Source: Lelliottia nimipressuralis (GTDB taxonomy: Bacteria; Pseudomonadota; Gammaproteobacteria; Enterobacterales; Enterobacteriaceae). From it: a DNA stretch of 64,000 nucleotides. This document shows, one piece after another, positions 23,386 to 33,525 of the stretch. The first letter of the stretch is position 1; the number at the start of each line of letters is the position of its first letter. Below the pieces are notes generated by a model. The model made no database searches, had not been told where the DNA came from, and saw nothing but the letters and a program-made list of their open reading frames with translations. The stretch covers positions 124,001-188,000 of the forward strand of contig NZ_SOMG01000014.1 of assembly GCF_004402045.1 (NCBI RefSeq), in the 5' to 3' direction. The position numbers and the translations under genes were made by a program.

Positions 23386-23712
23386 GCGCCTGCATTGCTA
23401 CATGGAGGCGGGGCGCATTATAGCTACTTTCAGGCATTTACCACATACCCCGACACACTTTTTTCACCTCTCTTTTGACCTGAATGGCCCCCTTTCAGTT
23501 AATTCTTAAGAAAATCCTCATGTTAGCCCTGCGTGCTGCCAACATTTACCCCGATCACAAAAAACAAGAAACGTAATTTGCTAACCAGAAAACGCAATAC
23601 TCGCCCCTGGAACAATGGTTTAAAACCTCTGTAACCGGTCTCAGTGCCCTCATCGCCACACGGCAGGCGCCTGACGGCCAGCAAAGGATTACAGGACCAG
23701 GAGGACGAAAGT
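23386..23712. other. Space between selC and yicI
   Basis: This 327-base stretch has no gene. It holds the selC promoter on the minus strand and the leader of yicI. In E. coli the transporter gene yicJ lies between selC and yicI; here it is absent. Confidence 0.6.
23417..23445 (-). promoter_or_regulatory. selC promoter
   Basis: On the minus strand a perfect -10 TATAAT occupies 23422-23417, followed by GCGCC, a GC-rich discriminator typical of stable-RNA promoters. The -35 position (TGTGGT, 17-base spacing) is weak. The RNA would start about 25 bases before the mature tRNA end. Confidence 0.6.
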
Positions 23713-26031
23713 ATGAAAATCAGTGATGGAAACTGGCTTATTCAACCGGGGCTGAACGTGACGTATCCGGTGCAGGTGTTCGACGTGGAGCAGCAGGGCA
23801 ACGACCTGGTGATCTACGTAGCGCCGCGCGACGTTCGGGAACGGGCCTGGCAGCTCGATACGTTGATGTTCACCGTCCGGCTTTTCGCACCGCAGGAAGG
23901 AATTGTCGGGGTGCGCATCGAGCATTTCCAGGGCGCGCAGGATAAAGGCCCGCACTACCCGCTCAACGTATTGAAAGATGCGAAGGTTGAGATTGAAAAC
24001 AACGCGGAGTTTGCCGAGCTGAAAAGCGGCAACGTCAGCGTGCGCGTCACCAAAGGCGAGTTCTGGGCGCTGGATTTCCTGCGCGACGGGCAGCGCATCA
24101 CCGGCAGCCAGCTGAAAAACAACGGCTACGTGCAGGACGCCACTACCGACCGCAATTATGTGTTTGAACGCCTGGATCTGGGCGTGGGGGAAACGGTCTA
24201 CGGTCTCGGCGAGCGCTTTACCGCCCTGGTGCGCAACGGCCAGCGGGTCGATACCTGGAACTGCGACGGCGGCACCAGCACCGACCAGTCCTACAAAAAT
24301 ATCCCGTTCTACCTGACCAACCGCGGCTACGGCGTGCTGGTCAATCATCCGGAAAACGTCTCCTTCGAAATTGGCTCGGAGAAAGTCTCCAAAGTACAGT
24401 TCAGCGTCGAAGGGGAATTCCTGGAGTACTTCGTGATCGACGGCCCGACGCCGAAAGAGGTGCTGAACCGCTATACCCGCTTCACCGGGCGTCCGGCACT
24501 GCCGCCGGCGTGGTCGTTCGGCCTGTGGCTGACCACCTCATTCACCACCAACTACGACGAAGCGACGGTAAACAGCTTTATCGACGGCATGGCCGAGCGC
24601 GACCTGCCGCTGCACGTCTTCCACTTCGACTGCTTCTGGATGAAGGCCTTCCAGTGGTGTGATTTTGAGTGGGACCCGGTCACCTTCCCGGACCCGGAAG
24701 GCATGATCCGCCGCCTGAAGGAGAAAGGGCTGAAGGTCTGCGTGTGGATCAACCCCTACATCGGCCAGAAATCACCGGTATTCCAGGAGCTGAAAGAGAA
24801 GGGCTACCTGCTCAAGCGCCCGGATGGCAGCGTGTGGCAGTGGGACAAATGGCAGCCGGGGCTGGCGATTTATGACTTCACTAACCCGGACGCGTGCCGG
24901 TGGTATGCCGACAAGCTGAAAGGCCTGGTGGATATCGGCGTCGACTGCTTCAAGACCGACTTCGGCGAGCGTATTCCGACGGACGTGCAGTGGTTTGACG
25001 GGTCCGATCCACAGAAGATGCACAACCACTACGCCTTCATCTATAACGAGCTGGTGTGGAACGTGCTGAAGGAGACGGTGGGCGAGGAAGAGGCGGTGCT
25101 GTTTGCCCGCTCCGCGTCCGTCGGGGCGCAGCAGTTCCCGGTTCACTGGGGCGGCGACTGCTACGCCAACTACGAATCGATGGCCGAAAGCCTGCGCGGC
25201 GGGCTGTCGATTGGCCTGTCCGGCTTCGGGTTCTGGAGCCACGATATCGGCGGGTTCGAAAACACCGCCCCGGCGCACGTCTACAAGCGCTGGTGCGCGT
25301 TCGGGCTGTTCTCCAGCCACAGCCGCCTGCACGGCAGCAAATCCTACCGGGTGCCGTGGGCGTACGATGGCGAATCCTGCGACGTGGTGCGCCACTTCAC
25401 CGAGGTGAAATGCCAGTTGATGCCGTACCTGTATCGTCAGGCGGCGCTGGCCCGCGAGTTCGGCACGCCGATGCTGCGCGCGATGATGCTGGAGTTCCCG
25501 GACGATCCAGCGTGCGATTACCTCGACCGCCAGTACATGCTGGGGGATTCGGTGATGGTCGCGCCGGTGTTCTCCGAGGCGGGCGACGTGCAGTTTTACC
25601 TGCCGGAAGGACGCTGGACGCACCTGTGGCACAACGATGAAATCCAGGGCAGCCGCTGGCATAAGCAGCAGCATGATTTCATGAGCCTGCCGGTTTACGT
25701 GCGCGACAACACGCTGCTGGCGCTGGGCAACAATAAACAAAAACCGGACTACGCGTGGAACGAGGGGACGGCTTTCCAGCTGTTTAACCTGGATGATGGC
25801 ACCACGGCGGTGAGCGAGGTACCTGCGGCGGACGGCGCGGTGGCGTTTACGCTGAAGGCGTCACGTCAGGGCGACACCGTGACCTTTACCGGCGCGGGTG
25901 ACGCGCGGAACTGGTCGGTCTGCTTGCGCAACGTGCAGAAGGTGAGTGGCGTGAAAGGCGGTTCACACGCAGGCAGCGAGTGGGGCGTGGTGGTGAAAGC
26001 AGAGGGGGATGAGGTGGTGGTTCACTTCTGA
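23713..26031 (+). CDS. yicI: Alpha-xylosidase YicI (GH31)
   Basis: This 772-residue protein is the same length as E. coli YicI and belongs to glycoside hydrolase family 31. The nucleophile Asp416 is in [10 protein letters not shown], and the acid/base region is the [15 protein letters not shown] block. The enzyme releases alpha-xylose from isoprimeverose-type substrates in the cytoplasm. I chose the ATG at 23713, which has GGAGGA upstream. The usual partner transporter yicJ is missing from the neighbourhood, so uptake must come from elsewhere. Confidence 0.95.
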   Translation: MKISDGNWLIQPGLNVTYPVQVFDVEQQGNDLVIYVAPRDVRERAWQLDTLMFTVRLFAPQEGIVGVRIEHFQGAQDKGPHYPLNVLKDAKVEIENNAEFAELKSGNVSVRVTKGEFWALDFLRDGQRITGSQLKNNGYVQDATTDRNYVFERLDLGVGETVYGLGERFTALVRNGQRVDTWNCDGGTSTDQSYKNIPFYLTNRGYGVLVNHPENVSFEIGSEKVSKVQFSVEGEFLEYFVIDGPTPKEVLNRYTRFTGRPALPPAWSFGLWLTTSFTTNYDEATVNSFIDGMAERDLPLHVFHFDCFWMKAFQWCDFEWDPVTFPDPEGMIRRLKEKGLKVCVWINPYIGQKSPVFQELKEKGYLLKRPDGSVWQWDKWQPGLAIYDFTNPDACRWYADKLKGLVDIGVDCFKTDFGERIPTDVQWFDGSDPQKMHNHYAFIYNELVWNVLKETVGEEEAVLFARSASVGAQQFPVHWGGDCYANYESMAESLRGGLSIGLSGFGFWSHDIGGFENTAPAHVYKRWCAFGLFSSHSRLHGSKSYRVPWAYDGESCDVVRHFTEVKCQLMPYLYRQAALAREFGTPMLRAMMLEFPDDPACDYLDRQYMLGDSVMVAPVFSEAGDVQFYLPEGRWTHLWHNDEIQGSRWHKQQHDFMSLPVYVRDNTLLALGNNKQKPDYAWNEGTAFQLFNLDDGTTAVSEVPAADGAVAFTLKASRQGDTVTFTGAGDARNWSVCLRNVQKVSGVKGGSHAGSEWGVVVKAEGDEVVVHF

Positions 26032-26042
26032 GCCGCAAAAAT

Positions 26043-26112
26043 GCCCGGTGGCGCTTCGCTTACCGGGCCTACATGGGATCGTAGGCCGGGTAAGGCGTAG
26101 CCGCCACCCGGC
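26043..26112. repeat. Pair of REP elements (BIME)
   Basis: Two REP palindromes in opposite orientation (GCCCGGTGGCGC...ACCGGGC, then GCCGGGTAAGGCG...ACCCGGC) lie between the convergent genes yicI and yicH. Such pairs stabilise mRNA ends or bind gyrase and IHF in relatives. Confidence 0.8.
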
Positions 26113-26116
26113 TTGT

Positions 26117-27805
26117 TTATTGCACTGGCGTTGAAACTACGCCACCCGTCATCGTCTGCTGCACCTGCTGTTTATCCATATTCACCGCGTTCAGCTTGCC
26201 GTTTACTGTTGGCTTCAAGGGCGCACTGGCCTGCACGCTGCCGCTGGCGGTGAGCTGAATATTGCCGTCGCCCGCAATCGGCAGCGCAGGCCAGCCCCAC
26301 TGCTGCAGCACGCTGAGCGGCACGCCGCGCCCGTTCAGGCTCACGGTAGCCTGTCGTTGCGGAAGCTGTGAAACCGTTGCGGTCGCTTCAAGTATGCCTT
26401 TCTCGGTAAATGCGCTCAGGTCGGTAATATTCACCGTGGCGGCGTTGGCGTTCAGCGCCAGCGACGGACGACGCACGTCCACGCGGTTAAAGGTTGCCGC
26501 CGCGCCGTTCAGGGTTGCGCTGCCGCCCCAGACGCCCCACTGGCGATCTTTCGCCAGCTGCAGATTTGCGCCATAGCCATCCAGGGAGGTGATCTGCCAC
26601 GGGAAGGCAGGATCGATGTCGATCACCAGGTTACGGCTCAGGCCGAATTTTTGCAGCGTGACGCTGTTCAGCCATTCCGGCAGAGGCTCCATCCATAGCG
26701 TTTTCCAGTTTTCGGGCAGGGTGTACTCCAGCCCGGCGATGGCGACATCGTCCAGCACCAGCGCTTTGCCGTCGCGCAGCCAGTTACCGGAGGTACGCAC
26801 CATGCCGCCTTCCCAGCGGGAGGTGAACTGGCGCAGCGCCATGCCCTGCGGAGAGAATTCCGCATTCAGGATAGGGTCGAACAGATGCAGTGAGCCGTAG
26901 ATGAACTCGCTGGCGTTCATGGACAGGCGGCCTTCCTGGCTCTGCCAGTCACCTTTGCTCAGCGTCAGATTGCGCAGGCTCAAATCAAGGTCGGTTACCG
27001 CCCAGTCCGGGCCCTGCAGCCGGGCGTCGGTAACGTCCAGACGACCAATCTGCAGAGAAGGGATGGTCGTCAGCGGCGCGAAAAACGCCATCAGCGTTTT
27101 ATCGCTCTGCAGGCGGATTTCGTTCAGACGCAGGGTATCGATAATCCAGCTCCCGTCGGCGTTGCGCAGGGCGGAGCCGGTGAGCGAGCCGCGGGCCATA
27201 TCGGCACCAATGGTGTTTAGTACGACTTCCTGGCCGTTAAGCTGGCCCTCGATCAGCACGTTGGTGGCCGGTACGCCGTTCAGGGTCAGCGAGCCAGCGC
27301 TCATCTGAATCTGCGCATTTTTACCCAGCACGTTGCCCGCTTCTGGCTGCCACGGGCTGACGCCGCCCGTCACCTTTTGCGCGCTCAGATCCCACTCGGT
27401 ATTGGGGCTGTTGAACGCCATATTGCTCAGCTGCAGGCGATCCGCCTGTAAGGGCAGCGGCGCGGTTTGCGGAGAGAGATTCAGCGTGCCGTCGAACAGC
27501 GTGATGGTGTCCATATGCAGCGGATCGGTTATCTGACGGCTGCTCAGGCCAATATCAACTTTTTTGGCGACCAGCGTGGCGGGTTTACCGTCCCGACCGA
27601 AGGTGACGTTTTCCAGAATGATGTGGGAAGGCGACGAAAAGCGGTGGTTCATTTTGTCGAAACTGAGTTCGTAGTCGGTATTCACCGTCACCCAGCTGCT
27701 GACCTGAGCCGCGCCCCAGCGGGTCTGGAGCAGAATATAGAGCGCCAGTATCACGATGAGCAGGGCGACAAGAAGATAGACGAGTAGCTTTCCAATAAAT
27801 TTCAT
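26117..27805 (-). CDS. yicH: AsmA-family protein YicH
   Basis: This 562-residue protein has one N-terminal membrane helix (about residues 5-27) and a long periplasmic beta-rich region, the AsmA layout. It corresponds to E. coli YicH in order and length. The ATG at 27805 starts directly at MKFIGKLLVYLL. AsmA-like proteins are thought to help lipid or outer-membrane homeostasis. It is followed by a REP pair. Confidence 0.9.
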   Translation of the reverse strand: MKFIGKLLVYLLVALLIVILALYILLQTRWGAAQVSSWVTVNTDYELSFDKMNHRFSSPSHIILENVTFGRDGKPATLVAKKVDIGLSSRQITDPLHMDTITLFDGTLNLSPQTAPLPLQADRLQLSNMAFNSPNTEWDLSAQKVTGGVSPWQPEAGNVLGKNAQIQMSAGSLTLNGVPATNVLIEGQLNGQEVVLNTIGADMARGSLTGSALRNADGSWIIDTLRLNEIRLQSDKTLMAFFAPLTTIPSLQIGRLDVTDARLQGPDWAVTDLDLSLRNLTLSKGDWQSQEGRLSMNASEFIYGSLHLFDPILNAEFSPQGMALRQFTSRWEGGMVRTSGNWLRDGKALVLDDVAIAGLEYTLPENWKTLWMEPLPEWLNSVTLQKFGLSRNLVIDIDPAFPWQITSLDGYGANLQLAKDRQWGVWGGSATLNGAAATFNRVDVRRPSLALNANAATVNITDLSAFTEKGILEATATVSQLPQRQATVSLNGRGVPLSVLQQWGWPALPIAGDGNIQLTASGSVQASAPLKPTVNGKLNAVNMDKQQVQQTMTGGVVSTPVQ

Positions 27806-27924
27806 GGTCTTCCATCCCGCAAAACACACATAGAGGAGTTATGCACGATTTATGCGCAATCCTCAAGGCGGGAATGGTGTAATGAGATGTCACGGCAGGC
27901 ATTGACTGCCTGCCGTGAGAGAAA

Positions 27925-29316
27925 TCAATTTTTCTCAGGCGGGAAAACGAGGTTCAGAACGATAGCGGTGATACCGCCCGCGGCGATGCCGGAAGAGAGC
28001 AGGTTTTTCACCCAGTCAGGGGCAAACTGCAGGATTAGCGGCTGCTGAGAAACACCCAGACCGACGGCCAGCGACAGCGCGATAATCATAATTGCGCGGC
28101 GGTTCAGTGGCTCGCGAGAGACGATACGCACGCCAGAGGCCGCGATAGTCCCGAACATGACCAGCGTTGCGCCGCCCAGCACCGGCTCAGGAATGTGCTG
28201 CACGAAGCCGCTCACTGCCGGGAACAGGCCGAGAACGATCAGCATCAGCGCCACCACGAAGCCAACGTAGCGGCTGGCAACGCCGGTCAGCTGGATCACA
28301 CCGTTGTTCTGGCCGAAGCAGGAGTTCGGGAAGGTATTAAATACCGCAGAGACAAACGAGTTCAGGCCGTTCGCCAGCACGCCGCCTTTCAGACGCTTCA
28401 TATACAGCGGGCCTGAAACCGGCTGCTCGGAGACGTCGGAGGTGGCGGTGATATCGCCGATAGTCTCCAGAGACGTGATCATAAAGACCAGCATCAGCGG
28501 CAGCAGCAGACCCCAGTCAATGCCCAGGCCGTAGTAGAGCGGCGTTGGGACGGTGATCAGCGCGCTGTTGGTCGGCGCGGTGTTCTCCGGCAGCATGCCC
28601 AGCGCCCACGCCAGCAGATAGCCTGCCGCCATGGCAATCACCAGCGAGGCGACGCGCAGGTAAGGGTTACGCTGACGGTTAAGCAGAATAATGATGGCCA
28701 GCACGACACCCGCCAGCAGCAGGTTTTTCGGTGCGCCAAAGGTGTGGTCGCTCATTGCGGCATAACCCCCGCCGATGGAGGTGAGGCCTACCTGAATCAG
28801 CGACAGGCCGATAATCATGACGACCACGCCGGAAACCAGTGGGGTGATGACGCGACGCGCCAGATGCAGAACGCGGGAGATCACCATCTCCGTGCAGCTT
28901 GCCAGCATCAGGGTACCAAACAGCGCCGCCATCATGGTCGGGACATCCGCACCGCCGGTTTTCAGGGCCGTACCGCCCATGATCAGCGGCGCCACGAAGT
29001 TAAAGCTGGTGCCCTGAATCGACAGTAATCCCGACCCCACCGGACCCCACGCTTTAATTTGAATAATCGAGGCCACGCCGGAGGCGAAAAGAGACATGCT
29101 GATGATGTGCTGCGTGTCCTGCGCCGGTAAGCCGAGCGCCTGGCAAATCAACAGCGCCGGGGTGATCACCGCAACAAACATCGCCAGAAGATGCTGGCAG
29201 GCGGCGAAAAGCGTCTGCGGCAGCGGCGGGCGGTCTTCAAGGCGGTAAATCAGTTCGCTATTTTGCTTCTGCGCAATCGGTTGCGCATCAGGCGACTCTA
29301 TGGTGTTAACGGACAT
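27925..29316 (-). CDS. xanP: Xanthine permease (NCS2 family)
   Basis: This 463-residue protein has about 14 membrane segments and NCS2 signatures ([16 protein letters not shown] near the start; a conserved NxFxSxFNTFP-type loop reading [24 protein letters not shown]). Length and position beside gltS match E. coli XanP, a proton symporter for xanthine. I start at the ATG at 29316 (MSVNTIES) rather than the one 15 bases earlier, as in E. coli. It is divergent from gltS. Confidence 0.94.
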   Translation of the reverse strand: MSVNTIESPDAQPIAQKQNSELIYRLEDRPPLPQTLFAACQHLLAMFVAVITPALLICQALGLPAQDTQHIISMSLFASGVASIIQIKAWGPVGSGLLSIQGTSFNFVAPLIMGGTALKTGGADVPTMMAALFGTLMLASCTEMVISRVLHLARRVITPLVSGVVVMIIGLSLIQVGLTSIGGGYAAMSDHTFGAPKNLLLAGVVLAIIILLNRQRNPYLRVASLVIAMAAGYLLAWALGMLPENTAPTNSALITVPTPLYYGLGIDWGLLLPLMLVFMITSLETIGDITATSDVSEQPVSGPLYMKRLKGGVLANGLNSFVSAVFNTFPNSCFGQNNGVIQLTGVASRYVGFVVALMLIVLGLFPAVSGFVQHIPEPVLGGATLVMFGTIAASGVRIVSREPLNRRAIMIIALSLAVGLGVSQQPLILQFAPDWVKNLLSSGIAAGGITAIVLNLVFPPEKN

Positions 29317-29541
29317 CGGCGGCAATCCCACGGTGGAAAAGCGGGCATTTTATCTGACCATCTGGTAAAAGCAAACGATTGCCAGCAAAAAAAGACAAGA
29401 AAATCTGCCGCTGTGAGCAGGTTTTCTACAACCCATCGGGAAAAAAAATTACACTTTTTGCGCCGGGAGCTCATGAAGAGCGCAAACCGGCCCAGGATAA
29501 CGCCGCGTGTGTATGGAACACGCGCAAAACAGGAGCCTTTT

Positions 29542-30744
29542 ATGATTCATCTCGATACGTTGTCGACCCTTGTTGCCGCAACGCTGGTCTTACTGCTTGG
29601 CCGTAAGCTGGTACATAGCGTTTCCTTTCTGAAGAAATACACCATTCCCGAACCTGTCGCCGGCGGCCTGCTGGTAGCGCTGGCCCTGCTGGTGCTGAAG
29701 AAAAGCATGGGCTGGGAAATTGATTTTGATATGTCCCTGAAAGACCCGCTGATGCTGGCCTTCTTTGCCACCATCGGCCTGAATGCCAACCTGGCGAGCC
29801 TGCGGGCGGGCGGCAAAGTGCTCGGCGTATTTTTGATTGTGGTGGTTGGGCTGCTGCTGATGCAAAACGCTATCGGCATCGGGATGGCGACACTGCTGGG
29901 GCTGGATCCGCTGATGGGGTTGCTGGCAGGGTCAATTACGCTGTCAGGTGGTCATGGTACCGGGGCGGCGTGGAGTAAATTGTTTGTCGAGCGCTACGGG
30001 TTTGAAAACGCGACGGAAGTAGCGATGGCCTGTGCGACCTTTGGTCTGGTGCTGGGTGGACTGATTGGCGGCCCGGTGGCGCGTTATCTGGTGAAGCACT
30101 CCACCACGCCGGACGGCAGACCGGACGATGAGCTGGTCCCGACCGCATTTGAAAAGCCGGACGTCGGGCGCAGCATTACCTCGCTGGTGCTGATTGAAAC
30201 CATCGCGATGATCGCCATCTGCCTGACCGTGGGCAAACTGGTTGCGCAATGGCTGGCGGGCTCAGCGTTTGAACTGCCGACGTTTGTCTGCGTGCTGTTT
30301 ATCGGGGTGATCCTGAGCAACGGCCTGGCGCTGATGGGCTTCTACCGCGTGTTTGAACGGGCGGTCTCGGTGCTCGGCAACGTCTGTCTGTCGCTGTTCC
30401 TGGCGATGGCGCTGATGAGCCTCAAGCTGTGGGAGCTGGCCTCGCTGGCGCTGCCGATGGTGGCTATTCTGGCGGTTCAGGCCCTGTTTATGGCGCTCTA
30501 TGCCATGTTTGTCACCTGGCGCATGATGGGTAAAAACTACGATGCGGCGGTGCTGGCGGCGGGTCACTGCGGGTTTGGTCTGGGAGCAACCCCTACGGCT
30601 ATCGCCAACATGCAGGCGATCACCGAACGATTCGGGCCATCGCACATGGCGTTTCTGGTGGTTCCGATGGTCGGGGCGTTCTTTATTGATATCGTCAACG
30701 CGCTGGTGATTAAGCTGTACCTGATGCTGCCGATGTTTGCCTGA
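29542..30744 (+). CDS. gltS: Sodium/glutamate symporter
   Basis: This 400-residue, highly hydrophobic protein matches GltS. It has an inverted pair of five-helix repeats with Gly/Ser-rich loops (GSITLSGGHGTGAAW and AAGHCGFGLGATPTAIANM). It starts MIHLDTLSTLVAATLVLLLG, as in E. coli, after AGGAG. It imports L-glutamate with sodium. It converges with recG with only 2 bases between stop codons. Confidence 0.95.
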   Translation: MIHLDTLSTLVAATLVLLLGRKLVHSVSFLKKYTIPEPVAGGLLVALALLVLKKSMGWEIDFDMSLKDPLMLAFFATIGLNANLASLRAGGKVLGVFLIVVVGLLLMQNAIGIGMATLLGLDPLMGLLAGSITLSGGHGTGAAWSKLFVERYGFENATEVAMACATFGLVLGGLIGGPVARYLVKHSTTPDGRPDDELVPTAFEKPDVGRSITSLVLIETIAMIAICLTVGKLVAQWLAGSAFELPTFVCVLFIGVILSNGLALMGFYRVFERAVSVLGNVCLSLFLAMALMSLKLWELASLALPMVAILAVQALFMALYAMFVTWRMMGKNYDAAVLAAGHCGFGLGATPTAIANMQAITERFGPSHMAFLVVPMVGAFFIDIVNALVIKLYLMLPMFA

Positions 30745-30746
30745 AA

Positions 30747-32828
30747 TCAGGCGTTGGAGTAGCGTTCGGTTTCCGGCATCCAGCGCTCAATTAACGCTGC
30801 CGCCTGTTCGGGGTAGCGTTCGTGAATATGGCGGGCAAGGCGCTGAACCTCGGGGATCATGGCCTGATCGCGCAATAAATCCGCGACTTTGAATTCCGCG
30901 TTCCCCGTCTGACGCGTGCCCAGCAGTTCTCCCGGGCCGCGGATCTCCAGGTCTTTTTGCGCAATCACAAAACCGTCGTTGCTGTCGCGCAGCACCTGCA
31001 ACCGCATCTGGGCGGTTTTCGAGAGCGGAGCTTTGTAGAGCAGGACGCAGTGGGACGCCACCGCGCCGCGGCCAACGCGCCCGCGCAGCTGGTGGAGCTG
31101 GGCAAGGCCCAGACGCTCCGGGTTTTCGATGATCATCAGGCTGGAGTTTGGCACGTCCACGCCGACCTCGATCACCGTGGTGGCGATTAGCAGATGTAAA
31201 TCACCCTGTTTAAACGACTGCATCACCGCCTGTTTTTCGGCAGGTTTCATGCGTCCGTGAACCAGACCCACGTTCAGCTCTGGCAGCGCCAGCTTGAGCT
31301 CTTCCCACGTGGCTTCTGCAGCCTGCGCTTCCAGCAGCTCAGACTCTTCAATCAGCGTACATACCCAGTAAGCCTGACGTCCTTCATGCGTGCAGGCGTT
31401 GCGCACGCGGTCGATGATATCGCTGCGGCGCGTGTCCGGAATGGCGACCGTCGTCACCGGCGTACGACCCGGCGGCAGTTCGTCGATGGTGGAGGTGTCC
31501 AGATCGGCGTAGGCCGTCATCGCCAGGGTGCGCGGAATGGGCGTGGCGGTCATGATCAGCTGATGCGGGTGGAAACCCTGCTGCAATCCTTTTTCCCACA
31601 GCGCCAGACGCTGGTGCACGCCAAAGCGGTGCTGCTCGTCGATAATCACCAGCGCAAGGCCGTTAAACTGCACCTGCTCCTGGAAGATGGCGTGCGTGCC
31701 GACAATCATTTGTACCTGCCCGCTGGCAATGGCGTCCTGTTGCGCAAGGCGCGCTTTGCCTTTTTGCTTCCCGGCAAGCCAGCCTACTTCAATGCCCAGC
31801 GGCGCGAACCAGGCGCGGAAATTGTTGGCGTGCTGTTCGGCAAGCAGTTCGGTCGGCGCCATCAGCGCCACCTGTTTGCCGTGGGCAATCGCGCGCAGGG
31901 CGGCAAGGGCGGCAACCAGCGTTTTACCGGATCCCACGTCGCCCTGTACCAGGCGCATCATCGGCACGTCGAGCGCCATATCGCGTTCAATCTCGGCGGT
32001 GACGCGCGCCTGTGCGCCGGTGGGTTTGAACGGCAGCGAGGCCAGCAGCTTATCTTTGAGCTCATCGCGCGGGCTTAAGGGCTGGGCATGGAAACGCTGT
32101 GCGCCTGCACGAAGCGCCAGCATGCTCAGGTTATGTGCCAGCAATTCCTCAAGGATAAGACGCTGTTGGGCGGGGTGTTTGCCGCTTTCTAAATCGCTGA
32201 GCTGCAGCGTTGGCGGCGGGCGGTGCAGGGTACGCAGCGCCTCGGGCAGGCTCATCATCCCCTGCGCCAGCTCTGGCGGCAGCAGCTCGGTAATGGCGCA
32301 GGTATCCAGCAGCTCCAGCGCCTGATCGGTGAGCTTACGCAGCGTCGCCTGCTTGATGCCTTCGGTTGTCGGGTAGACCGGAGTGAGGGTCTCCTGCATC
32401 TCCGGCGTGCTGAGATCGCCCTGAACGCGGTACTCCGGGTGGATCATCTCTGCGCCGTATTTCCCACGTTTGGCTTCGCCATAGGCCAGCACCCTGCGGC
32501 CCGTCGCCAGGCTGTTTTTCATCGCCGCGCTGAAATTGAAAAAACGCATGGTGAGAATGCCGGTGCCGTCGCTGATCTGACAGGTCATCATCCGGCGTCC
32601 GCCGAAAGTGATGTTGCAGTTCAGGACTTCGCCTTCAACGGTGGCATAAATGGCGGGCAGCAGATCGCCAATTTTGTAGAGCTGAGTGCGGTCTTCATAG
32701 CGCAGGGGGAGGTGGAGCAGGAGATCCTGCACCGTGTGCAGGCCGATTTTAGCCAGCTTACTGCTTTGCGCCGCGCCCACGCCCGTCAGGCTATTGAGCG
32801 GGATGGCATCCAGCAGGCGGCCTTTCAT
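30747..32828 (-). CDS. recG: ATP-dependent DNA helicase RecG
   Basis: This 693-residue protein is identical in length to E. coli RecG. An N-terminal wedge domain is followed by helicase motifs: Walker A GDVGSGKT near residue 296, DEQHRFG, TATPIPRTLA and QLRGRVGRG. It remodels stalled forks and branched DNA. It is the last gene of the gmk-rpoZ-spoT-trmH-recG run, 3 bases after trmH. Confidence 0.97.
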   Translation of the reverse strand: MKGRLLDAIPLNSLTGVGAAQSSKLAKIGLHTVQDLLLHLPLRYEDRTQLYKIGDLLPAIYATVEGEVLNCNITFGGRRMMTCQISDGTGILTMRFFNFSAAMKNSLATGRRVLAYGEAKRGKYGAEMIHPEYRVQGDLSTPEMQETLTPVYPTTEGIKQATLRKLTDQALELLDTCAITELLPPELAQGMMSLPEALRTLHRPPPTLQLSDLESGKHPAQQRLILEELLAHNLSMLALRAGAQRFHAQPLSPRDELKDKLLASLPFKPTGAQARVTAEIERDMALDVPMMRLVQGDVGSGKTLVAALAALRAIAHGKQVALMAPTELLAEQHANNFRAWFAPLGIEVGWLAGKQKGKARLAQQDAIASGQVQMIVGTHAIFQEQVQFNGLALVIIDEQHRFGVHQRLALWEKGLQQGFHPHQLIMTATPIPRTLAMTAYADLDTSTIDELPPGRTPVTTVAIPDTRRSDIIDRVRNACTHEGRQAYWVCTLIEESELLEAQAAEATWEELKLALPELNVGLVHGRMKPAEKQAVMQSFKQGDLHLLIATTVIEVGVDVPNSSLMIIENPERLGLAQLHQLRGRVGRGAVASHCVLLYKAPLSKTAQMRLQVLRDSNDGFVIAQKDLEIRGPGELLGTRQTGNAEFKVADLLRDQAMIPEVQRLARHIHERYPEQAAALIERWMPETERYSNA

Positions 32829-32831
32829 CGG

Positions 32832-33521
32832 TTACCCAGCGTACTGCATGGTGGCCCACCACTCGGCATCGGCTTCGATCTCGCCCTGCGCGTTGACGTG
32901 GGGGTAAGGCAATTTTTTCTGCTTCGCAACGCGAGCCAGTACCGGATAACCACCTTCAAACAGCAGGCGCTGCTGTTCATCTTCCGGCAGCATGCTGTTG
33001 CTGCGCTCGTACATCCCGGCGTTTTGACGCTGGCGCTGCGCTTCATACAGAATGAGCGCGGAGGCCACGGAGACGTTGAGGGACTGAACCATGCCGGTCA
33101 TCGGAATGATGATGTCCCGATCCGCCAGATCCAGCGCTTCCTGGGTGATCCCGGTTTTCTCCTGGCCCATCAGAATGCAGGTCGGGCGGGTGTAGTCGAT
33201 CTCGCGGAAATCCACGGCTTTAGCGGACAGGTTAGTAGCAAGGATCTGCATCCCGCGTCCTTTCAGGTGCGAGACGGCTTCACCAATGGTGTGATGATTT
33301 TTGACAGACACCCAACTGTTGCTGCCTGCCGCCGCCGAGACCGTATTTCGCATACGGCCGTCCGGCCAGACGGCATGCACTTCATGCACGCCGACGGCAT
33401 CTGCGGTACGGACGATAGCAGAGACGTTATGAGGTTTATGGACCTGCTCCATGCAGACCGTCAGGTCAGGCTGACGCCTGGCGAGCATGTCGCAGATCCG
33501 TGCATAACGTTGTGAATTCAT
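32832..33521 (-). CDS. trmH: tRNA (guanosine-18-2'-O)-methyltransferase TrmH
   Basis: This 229-residue SPOUT methyltransferase has the catalytic Arg in IVRTADA, the knot motif LMGQEKTGI, and the C-terminal SAM motif SLNVSVASAL. It methylates Gm18 in tRNAs. It starts 4 bases after the spoT stop and is close to E. coli TrmH (SpoU) throughout. Confidence 0.96.
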   Translation of the reverse strand: MNSQRYARICDMLARRQPDLTVCMEQVHKPHNVSAIVRTADAVGVHEVHAVWPDGRMRNTVSAAAGSNSWVSVKNHHTIGEAVSHLKGRGMQILATNLSAKAVDFREIDYTRPTCILMGQEKTGITQEALDLADRDIIIPMTGMVQSLNVSVASALILYEAQRQRQNAGMYERSNSMLPEDEQQRLLFEGGYPVLARVAKQKKLPYPHVNAQGEIEADAEWWATMQYAG

Positions 33522-33525
33522 GCCA

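Noticed and set aside
24772..25740. Long open frame on the minus strand opposite yicI
   Set aside because: It lies fully inside yicI, whose active site and full length are intact; the shadow shows no domain or ribosome binding site.
32223..33515. Long plus-strand frame opposite recG and trmH
   Set aside because: It spans the ends of two conserved genes on the other strand, which no real gene would be expected to do here.
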